From an uncultured Lentisphaeria bacterium (GTDB lineage Bacteria; Verrucomicrobiota; Lentisphaeria; Victivallales; Victivallaceae), in the NCBI GenBank assembly GCA_903821255.1, contig CAIJKT010000327.1:1-7953 (forward strand): DNA of 7,953 nucleotides, read 5' to 3'. The notes under the pieces are model-generated. The model was not told the origin of the DNA. It did no database searches and was given only the letters and a program-made list of their open reading frames with translations. This document shows positions 1 through 5,261 of the stretch, piece by piece. Every line of letters begins with the position of its first letter. Position 1 is the first letter of the stretch. Both the position numbers and the translations under genes were made by a program.

Positions 1-165
1 AATTTTACTGATGTTTTCCACAATAGAGGTCTTTTTGCAAAGCAATTACATGGGAAAGTAGATGTAACTACCGATGAAATTAAAAATTATAGTGTACAAA
101 AAGGTGATATATTTTTTATGCTTGAATGTCATTTTTTTGCTAAATATAATTTTAATCGGCCTTGA
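1..165 (+). pseudogene. Type I restriction specificity subunit (HsdS) fragment, cut off at both sides
   Basis: The plus frame is open from the first base of the window to a TGA at 163-165, giving 54 residues with no start inside, so the 5' part lies outside. Residues 1-39 resemble a segment of an HsdS target-recognition domain: DVFHNRGLFAK, then VDVTTDEIKNY, then the hallmark VQKGDIFF. In this family that motif normally continues with a TRTSE-like sequence. Here it changes after position 117 to MLECHFF and soon stops, so homology ends abruptly. HsdS gives DNA sequence specificity to type I restriction-modification enzymes; a protein broken here would lack most of its second half and should not work. 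The stretch is about 27% G+C, against about 50% next to it, which suggests foreign origin or a joined sequence. No hsdM or hsdR is in view. The assignment rests on motif recognition only. Confidence 0.6.
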
Positions 166-179
166 TGCTGAACGTTTTT

Positions 180-1091
180 CTATTTATTGCGGTAGGACAG
201 GGGGCAGTTGGAAGTTACCTCTTTGAATGCTCTGGAAAAATTCTGGACATTGCTGAAGCCCAGCTTGTCGGCCACTTCCGAGACATTGAGCCCGGAATAC
301 GCCAGCATTTCGCCTGCTCGCCACATCCGGAGTTCACGGTGCATTGTGCGCGGACTGATGCCGTAGGCAGTTTTGAACATTTTTCTGAAATAGGAGGAAC
401 TCATGTTAAAGTTGGCGGCCATGACATCAACATTGAGTTCCCTATCCAGATGTTTCTGCAAATATGCCACTGCCTGCTGCATGGTAACAGTATGCGGATT
501 ACTCTGCTCAGAGTGTTCAGCAGTTATTATCAGTATTTCTTCCAGCATTTGCAGAAATAATCCGGACTGGGCCAAGCGCTGCCATGGAAAATTTTTATGG
601 ATATGGCAGATTTTGCGGAACAGCGATTTTATGTTAAGGTTAGCGCCAGTGAAGATTTTACCCTGCAATTGCGCGATAATTCGGTCATTTACAGGCGGGT
701 GCATTCTGGCTGCGTATCCTTGCAAATCCATCATTCCGCCGGGGACAACCGCATTCCAGTGACTGCGATCCGGATCATAAAGCAGATCGAAGTGAAGATA
801 AATACAGTGCATTTCTTCAGAAGTACCGCGCATCCAGTGAGGCGTATCCGGCGGAATCCAGATCAGGTCGTCCTCGGCAACTTCGAATTCCTGCCGGTTC
901 ACAGAAAATACGCCATATCCGCTGCCGATGTAAACCGCCAGATAGTCCAGCAGTTTTCTTTCGGCCATATACCATTTTAATCTGATATCATCGCCGCTCT
1001 GCCGGATATAAGGTGAAAAATTCACCAGCCGCCAGGCCGTTTCCAGCGGCGGCGGCCGGACTTCAATTTCTTTGAGCGTAATATTGTTCAT
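180..1091 (-). CDS. AraC-family transcriptional regulator (cupin sensor plus double HTH)
   Basis: This 303-residue cytoplasmic DNA-binding protein has the usual AraC/XylS length. Residues about 30-125 form a cupin-like sensor domain of short beta-type stretches, including WIPPDTPHWMRG (78-89) and CIYLHFDL (96-103), typical of the AraC arabinose-binding-type fold. Residues about 200-303 are the HTH_18 DNA-binding region: first helix-turn-helix about 219-247 (VDVMAANFNMSSSYFRKMFK, then GISP), second about 267-300 (VSEVADKLGFSNVQNFSRAFK). The usual G-x-SP-x-x-Y ending is changed to SNCPLSY. The ATG at 1091 is preceded by AAGGAT at a short but usable distance; the stop is TAG. It is divergent from the URO-D-like gene and is its most likely regulator. 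The inducer is unknown; the sensor type suggests a sugar or other small molecule. Family is sure, target is inference. Confidence 0.93.
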   Translation of the reverse strand: MNNITLKEIEVRPPPLETAWRLVNFSPYIRQSGDDIRLKWYMAERKLLDYLAVYIGSGYGVFSVNRQEFEVAEDDLIWIPPDTPHWMRGTSEEMHCIYLHFDLLYDPDRSHWNAVVPGGMMDLQGYAARMHPPVNDRIIAQLQGKIFTGANLNIKSLFRKICHIHKNFPWQRLAQSGLFLQMLEEILIITAEHSEQSNPHTVTMQQAVAYLQKHLDRELNVDVMAANFNMSSSYFRKMFKTAYGISPRTMHRELRMWRAGEMLAYSGLNVSEVADKLGFSNVQNFSRAFKEVTSNCPLSYRNK

Positions 1092-1118
1092 TTTATCCTT
1101 TATGATCGTTTAAGATAA

Positions 1119-1146
1119 AAAATAGCTGTATGTGATAAATAATCAA
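1119..1146 (-). promoter_or_regulatory. Possible promoter of the AraC-type gene
   Basis: Reading leftward, TTGATT (1141-1146) and TATTTT (1119-1124) are separated by 16 bp, a fair sigma70-type match. Transcription would begin around 1112, giving a leader of about 20 bases before the ATG at 1091. The region is very A/T-rich, so a chance match is quite possible. Confidence 0.3.
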
Positions 1147-1158
1147 GTTCATTGATGA

Positions 1159-1186
1159 TTGAGTTTTAAATAAAAAAGATTATAAT
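1159..1186 (+). promoter_or_regulatory. Sigma70-like promoter of the URO-D-like gene
   Basis: TTGAGT (1159-1164) and a perfect TATAAT (1181-1186) are separated by 16 bp. The predicted transcription start is about 1193, some 30 bases before the ATG at 1223, leaving room for the Shine-Dalgarno sequence AAAGGA at 1210-1215. The -10 box overlaps the left arm of the palindrome at 1185-1208, which would suit control by a bound protein. Confidence 0.55.
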
Positions 1187-1208
1187 TGATAATAAGCAAT
1201 TTATCAAT
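1185..1208. promoter_or_regulatory. Perfect 8-8-8 palindrome, candidate operator
   Basis: ATTGATAA (1185-1192) and its exact reverse complement TTATCAAT (1201-1208) flank an 8-bp spacer. The element starts inside the -10 box and covers the predicted start site of the URO-D-like gene, a normal place for a repressor site. Related half-sites (TGATAA at 1133, ATCAA at 1142, TTGAT at 1152) occur in the same intergenic region. AraC proteins usually bind direct repeats, so the palindrome may serve another dimeric regulator. A weak RNA hairpin in the 5' leader is the alternative. Confidence 0.4.
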
Positions 1209-1222
1209 AAAGGATTAATAAT

Positions 1223-2215
1223 ATGAGAAAACCGGATTTTGACAACATTCTGAAAGTGTTGAACTGTGAAAAACCTGACCGCCCGACTCTGTTTGAATTT
1301 TTTATGAACGGTCCGCTGTATGAGCGACTCGGCGGAGTAATCAGTAACCGATATATGGAAGCATTTCGCCGTGCCGGATACGATTATTGCACTTTTCTTG
1401 TCGGATTTGGGTTTCCGCGCGGAGAAAGAAGCCATGATAAGAGCATCTCCTTGAATGAAGGGGCGTTGATTACCGACCGTGAGAGCTTCAATAAATATGT
1501 CTGGCCGGTGGTCGAGGACTCAGACTATGATGTCCTGTCCCGCGTCGCACCGGAAATCCCCCGGGGCATGAAATTGATTGTTCCCGGTCCCGGCGGTGTG
1601 CTGGAGAATATCATTGCGATTGTCGGTTATGACAATCTTTGCATGATGCTGTACGATGACCCGGAACTTGTGCAGGAAGTAACGGACAATGTCGGGTCAA
1701 GACTTGTGCGACATTATGAAATAGTCGGCAAATATGACACCGTCGGGGCAATGATTTCCAATGATGACTGGGGATTCCGCAGTCAGCCGATGCTGAGCCC
1801 GGATGATATGAAAAAATACATCATCCCCTGGCATGTCAAAATAACTGAAGCCATTCACAGCCACGGCAAACCGGCGATTCTGCATTCCTGCGGCAACCAG
1901 GAAAGCCTGATGGATAGCATTATTGATGTCTGCAAGTATGACGGCAAGCATTCATATGAGGACACTATCGAGCCGGTGGAAGATGCATACGAACACTTGA
2001 ACGGCCGGATTGCGGTATTGGGCGGGATAGATCTGGATTTCGTCTGCCGCAAGACTCCGGAAGAGGTGTATCAGCGCTCTAAAGCAATGCTTGAACGGAC
2101 CGCAAAACGCGGCGGCTATGCGCTGGGTTCCGGTAACAGCATTCCGGAATATGTGCCGCAGGAAAACTATTTTGCAATGATTTCAGCCGCCGTCGGTAAA
2201 ATAGATTTATCCTAA
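1223..2215 (+). CDS. Uroporphyrinogen decarboxylase-like protein (URO-D/MtaA superfamily), not HemE
   Basis: This 330-residue cytoplasmic protein belongs to the URO-D fold superfamily (a TIM barrel), which includes heme-pathway HemE and cobalamin- or CoM-dependent methyltransferases such as MtaA. The RQAGRY-type N-terminal signature of true HemE is absent, so a heme role is unlikely. Visible family features are NDDWGFRSQPMLSP (180-193) with YIIPWH (199-204), HSCG (221-224), which matches the H-x-C zinc ligands of the methyltransferases, and a C-terminal GSGNSIPEYVPQEN (302-315). The third zinc ligand, a Cys expected near residue 302-304 in MtaA-type enzymes, is replaced by Ser/Gly/Asn. Such proteins are often linked to methyl transfer from methylated substrates, but no corrinoid protein is in the window. 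The ATG has AAAGGA upstream. It is divergent from the AraC gene and overlaps the ribokinase gene at the 3' end. Superfamily is sure; substrate unknown. Confidence 0.88.
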   Translation: MRKPDFDNILKVLNCEKPDRPTLFEFFMNGPLYERLGGVISNRYMEAFRRAGYDYCTFLVGFGFPRGERSHDKSISLNEGALITDRESFNKYVWPVVEDSDYDVLSRVAPEIPRGMKLIVPGPGGVLENIIAIVGYDNLCMMLYDDPELVQEVTDNVGSRLVRHYEIVGKYDTVGAMISNDDWGFRSQPMLSPDDMKKYIIPWHVKITEAIHSHGKPAILHSCGNQESLMDSIIDVCKYDGKHSYEDTIEPVEDAYEHLNGRIAVLGGIDLDFVCRKTPEEVYQRSKAMLERTAKRGGYALGSGNSIPEYVPQENYFAMISAAVGKIDLS

Positions 2216-3085
2216 TTCCGCAGCGAAAGGAATTGATGGAATGGCGCCTGGCCGTGTCACGGTGATTGCGGCGGCGCGACAGGCGTTTTTCAAACTCTGC
2301 CCGGCGCTCAGTCCGGCAGTTCTCCCGGCAATCAAATAACCGATGAAAGTATCACCGGCGGCAGTAGTGTCAACCGCCTTAACCTTTTCCGCAGGTACAA
2401 ACAGCGATTCGCCGAGGTAAGAATATAGCGCACCTTTAGCACCCAGAGTAAGTACGATTTCAGTTTCCGGCAGGATTTTTGACAGTTTGAGGATTATTTT
2501 TTGCGGATCTGATTCACCGCTGAGCCCTTCCGCCTCAATCTCATTTAATATGATGATATCCAGCATTTTCAGCGGATAGTTTTTGATCTCAGGATTAAAC
2601 GGAGCTGGATTAAAGCAGATTTTCAGCCCGGATTTTTTAGCTTTTTCAATCAGATAGGGAACATGGCTGATTTCATTTTGCAAAATCAGCATAGTATCAT
2701 TTCCGAATTTAGCTAATACAGTGTCAATATCCGCTTTGCCGATGGCTTGATTAGTTCCAGGGAAAAGCACAATGGCATTTTCAGCCCCGCCTGTTTCCAC
2801 CTGAATAATCGCCCGTCCGGTATGGATTTCCTGGTCTACCGCGACGTTTGCTACATCAATCCCCTCCGCGGCAAGAACATCCCTTAAAGCAATACCGTCA
2901 CGTCCGATTTTGCCGGCATGGAATACTGCGGCTCCGGCTCTGGCGGCGGCGACTGCCTGATTGGCGCCTTTGCCGCCCGGGAATTCAGAATATTCGCAAC
3001 TGGCGATGGTTTCACCGGGACGCACGATGTGAGGAACCTTGTAAACACAGTCAATATTCATTGAACCGTAACACAGAATATTCAT
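2207..3085 (-). CDS. rbsK: Ribokinase (PfkB family)
   Basis: Ribokinase phosphorylates D-ribose to ribose-5-phosphate with ATP in the cytosol. This 292-residue product shows the PfkB plan: N-terminal GSMNID (7-12) and PGETI (23-27), signature 1 GGKGANQA (37-44), an NPAP segment in the middle, an NEIEAE motif, and signature 2 DTTAAGDTF (239-247) with the catalytic base Asp245 in AAGD. The C-terminal RPGAIPSIPF matches the ribokinase end, and the protein stops soon after it, a little shorter than E. coli RbsK (309). A longer in-frame start exists at 3181, but the ATG at 3085 is chosen: it has AGGA six bases upstream, begins exactly at the family's N terminus, and overlaps the rmlD stop as ATGA. 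A related sugar kinase is possible, but the motifs favour ribokinase. No ribose transporter is nearby. Confidence 0.88.
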   Translation of the reverse strand: MNILCYGSMNIDCVYKVPHIVRPGETIASCEYSEFPGGKGANQAVAAARAGAAVFHAGKIGRDGIALRDVLAAEGIDVANVAVDQEIHTGRAIIQVETGGAENAIVLFPGTNQAIGKADIDTVLAKFGNDTMLILQNEISHVPYLIEKAKKSGLKICFNPAPFNPEIKNYPLKMLDIIILNEIEAEGLSGESDPQKIILKLSKILPETEIVLTLGAKGALYSYLGESLFVPAEKVKAVDTTAAGDTFIGYLIAGRTAGLSAGQSLKNACRAAAITVTRPGAIPSIPFAAELG

Positions 3086-3936
3086 TTCTTTTCCTGTAAT
3101 TTTATGGTATTGATAAAATCGGTCAGAGCATTCTGCCATGAGGGGCGTTTGAAGTTCAGAATCAGGTCTATTTTTGCACAATTAAATTTAGAGTTTTTGG
3201 GCCTGACCGCAGGCGTTGGAAACGCACTGCTCAAACAGGGACGCACGCTGGTTTTAAGCCCTGCCTGGCGGACAATGAACTCCGCCACCTCATAACGGGA
3301 CGTAAAACCGTCTGCGGCGAAATGATATAAGCCTTCCTGTTTGTTATCGAGGAAACAAAGGATTGCGCGAACAACGTCTGCTGTAGCGGTTGGTGCGCCG
3401 GTCTGGTCGGAAATAACCTGAAGCGATTCCCTTTCCGCTGCCAGCGCCAATATTTTGGAGATGAAATTGTTGCCGTGTCGTCCATAAGTCCACTCAACCC
3501 TGATTACGGCATGACGGCAGCCGGACGCCGCGAGCAGTTGTTCACCATGCAGTTTTGATCTGCCATAAACGCTCAGCGGGTTAGGCAAGTCAGTCTCGCT
3601 CTGAGGCGCGTCGGTGAGGTCGCCGAAAACAAAGTCTGTGCTGATGTGAATGATATATTTGCCGGTTGCCGCGGCAATTCGGCCAAGTTCTCCGGCTGCC
3701 AGCGCATTGACTGCTTCACATAAATCAGGTTCACTTTCGGCTTTATCGACGGCGGTATATGCCGCACAGTTCACCACACAGTCGCAGGATTCTACTGCTT
3801 TTTCAAGCTGCCGGCTATTGGTGATTTGAAAGTCCGGCAGATCGTAAATATGAACAGTCCAGCCGGAAGCCTCAGCGCCAATTCTCAAATCGCTCCCCAG
3901 CATGCCATTTCCGCCAAGTATTGCCAGCTTTTTCAT
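3082..3936 (-). CDS. rfbD: dTDP-4-dehydrorhamnose reductase
   Basis: RmlD/RfbD reduces dTDP-4-dehydro-L-rhamnose to dTDP-L-rhamnose with NAD(P)H, the last step of the pathway, in the cytosol. The 284-residue product is of normal length for this short-chain dehydrogenase family. It has the nucleotide-binding GGNGMLG (8-14), CAAYTAVDKAE (57-67), HISTDFVF (97-104), the catalytic YGRSK (Tyr124, Lys128) and QTGAPT (178-183) of the substrate side. The ATG at 3936 has GAGGA nine bases upstream and lies 12 bp after the rmlC stop. The TGA stop is part of the ATGA shared with the ribokinase start. RmlA and RmlB are not in the window and should be elsewhere in the genome. Confidence 0.95.
   Translation of the reverse strand: MKKLAILGGNGMLGSDLRIGAEASGWTVHIYDLPDFQITNSRQLEKAVESCDCVVNCAAYTAVDKAESEPDLCEAVNALAAGELGRIAAATGKYIIHISTDFVFGDLTDAPQSETDLPNPLSVYGRSKLHGEQLLAASGCRHAVIRVEWTYGRHGNNFISKILALAAERESLQVISDQTGAPTATADVVRAILCFLDNKQEGLYHFAADGFTSRYEVAEFIVRQAGLKTSVRPCLSSAFPTPAVRPKNSKFNCAKIDLILNFKRPSWQNALTDFINTIKLQEKK
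3092..3095 (-). promoter_or_regulatory. Ribosome binding site that fixes the ribokinase start
   Basis: AGGA lies six bases before the ATG at 3085, inside the end of rmlD. With the ATGA overlap it supports translational coupling and rules against the longer upstream start. Confidence 0.7.
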
Positions 3937-3948
3937 GTTGCCGAATCC

Positions 3949-4488
3949 TCAGTTAAATGGTTCCAGCTCTTTTAACGGCAGATTTTTCAAGTCTTTGGCG
4001 GAGAGTATCGGCTCGGTCGCCGGCCACTGGATATTGATATCCGGATCGTTCCAGATAATGCCGCGTTCATCCTGCGGCGACCAGTACTCGCTGCATTTAT
4101 AGACGAATTCGGCTTCGTCGCTGAGTACGCAAAAACCATGGGCAAACCCTTTAGGAATATAGATCTGCAACTTGTTCTCAGCGGAAAGAATAAATCCCTC
4201 CCATTGTCCATATGTCGGTGAATTTCTGCGGATATCGACAACGACGTCAAAAACTTCGCCGGCAATTACCCGGACGATTTTATCCTGTCCCGGATTGATC
4301 TGGTAATGCAGGCCGCGCAATGTATTCCTGACCGATTTGGAGTGATTGTCCTGGACAAAATCATGATCCATCCCGCATTCGCTGTATTTGCGGCGGTTAT
4401 AGCTTTCCAGAAAGAAGCCGCGGTTATCCTGAAAAACCCGGGGGGTGATGATTTTTACTCCCGCAAGCTTGGATTCTGTAACTTTCAT
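3949..4488 (-). CDS. rfbC: dTDP-4-dehydrorhamnose 3,5-epimerase
   Basis: RmlC/RfbC epimerises dTDP-4-dehydro-6-deoxyglucose at C3 and C5, the step before RmlD. It is a cytosolic cupin, usually a dimer. From the ATG at 4488 the product is 179 residues (E. coli RfbC 185). Visible motifs are PRVFQDNRGFFLESYN (16-31), FVQDNHSKS (44-52), LRGLHYQ with the catalytic His61, GEVFDVVVDIRRNSPTYGQW (77-96), IPKGFAHGF (111-119), and SAKD with the partner Asp166. An upstream in-frame ATG at 4506 adds six residues. I prefer 4488 because the family normally begins with M-x-V directly before this region, but neither start has an ideal ribosome binding site: GGAG is 12 bases before 4488, and none is seen before 4506. 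The gene follows dedA by 35 bp and precedes rmlD by 12 bp. Confidence 0.93.
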   Translation of the reverse strand: MKVTESKLAGVKIITPRVFQDNRGFFLESYNRRKYSECGMDHDFVQDNHSKSVRNTLRGLHYQINPGQDKIVRVIAGEVFDVVVDIRRNSPTYGQWEGFILSAENKLQIYIPKGFAHGFCVLSDEAEFVYKCSEYWSPQDERGIIWNDPDINIQWPATEPILSAKDLKNLPLKELEPFN

Positions 4489-4523
4489 TGCCTGTCTGAT
4501 CTCCATTATAAAAGCAAAAAAGA

Positions 4524-5216
4524 TTAATTATCAACTTCCGGAGTTTGTTCGGAAACAACTTTCGCCCTGGCGGCCTTTTTTGAGGACATTCTTTCATTCC
4601 AGTAGGCAATGATACCCGGCAGGATGGAGATAAAGATAATCGCCATAATTACCAGGGTGAAATTCTTCTTGACAATTGGAATGTTGCCGAAAAAATAACC
4701 GGCAAATACCAGCAGCATTACCCACAGCACGCCGCCGACAATGTTATACACGATGAATCTGGCGTAAGACATGCTGCCCATGCCGGCGACGAACGGGGCG
4801 AATGTCCGGATGATCGGCAGAAACCTGGCGATAATGATCGTCTTGCCGCCGTGACGTTCATAAAACTCATGTGTCTTGATCAGATGCTTTTTATTCAGGA
4901 AGCGGACATCATCCCGGTGGAAAACTTTCGGCCCGATATATTTGCCGATATGGTAATTGACCGTGTCGCCGAGTATCGCGGCGATGACCAGAACGGTGAA
5001 AATAGCCATAATATTGAGTCCGCCGCCCGCTGATAACGCTCCGATTGCGAAAAGCAAAGAGTCCCCGGGCAGAAATGGCGTAACCACCAGTCCCGTCTCA
5101 CAGAAAATGATCATAAAGAGAATTAAATAAGTCCAGATGCCGAAGTCATTCGCCAGCGCGACCAGATGTTTGTCGAGATGAAGGACCATTTCTATCAATT
5201 GCTTAATCAAATCCAT
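4524..5216 (-). CDS. dedA: DedA family inner-membrane protein (VTT/SNARE-associated domain)
   Basis: DedA proteins are polytopic inner-membrane proteins. Family members have been implicated in undecaprenyl-phosphate translocation, membrane homeostasis and proton-dependent tolerance. This 230-residue product closely follows E. coli DedA (219): FCETGLVVTPFLPGDSLLF (38-56) with acidic Glu40 and Asp52, GDTVNYHIGKYIG (83-95), and FYERHGGKTIIIARFLPIIR (118-137) with Arg131 and Arg137, the acidic and basic positions found essential in E. coli YqjA. Hydrophobic segments lie at about 28-45, 54-62, 67-85, 139-178 and 186-205, and the tail is charged and lysine-rich. The ATG at 5216 has AAGGG six bases upstream. 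The gene follows the ATPase by 45 bp and precedes rmlC. Next to rhamnose genes it may help recycle the lipid carrier for surface glycans; that is inference. Confidence 0.93.
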   Translation of the reverse strand: MDLIKQLIEMVLHLDKHLVALANDFGIWTYLILFMIIFCETGLVVTPFLPGDSLLFAIGALSAGGGLNIMAIFTVLVIAAILGDTVNYHIGKYIGPKVFHRDDVRFLNKKHLIKTHEFYERHGGKTIIIARFLPIIRTFAPFVAGMGSMSYARFIVYNIVGGVLWVMLLVFAGYFFGNIPIVKKNFTLVIMAIIFISILPGIIAYWNERMSSKKAARAKVVSEQTPEVDN

Positions 5217-5261
5217 TATTTACCCTTTTAATTTTATTGTTCTGTTGCCAGATATAAATCG

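Noticed and set aside
162..980. Plus-strand open frames antisense to the AraC gene (162-560, 403-762, 597-980)
   Set aside because: All are shadows of the AraC-family gene; no motifs, and the real frame has a clear two-domain protein.
1223..2215. Assigning the URO-D-like gene as hemE
   Set aside because: The N-terminal RQAGRY-type signature of true uroporphyrinogen decarboxylase is missing and an H-x-C-G motif typical of methyltransferase relatives is present.
2214..2234. Hairpin AATTCC/GGAATT as a terminator for the convergent genes
   Set aside because: Only six pairs with a nine-base loop, no U-run on either side, and most of it lies in the ribokinase coding sequence.
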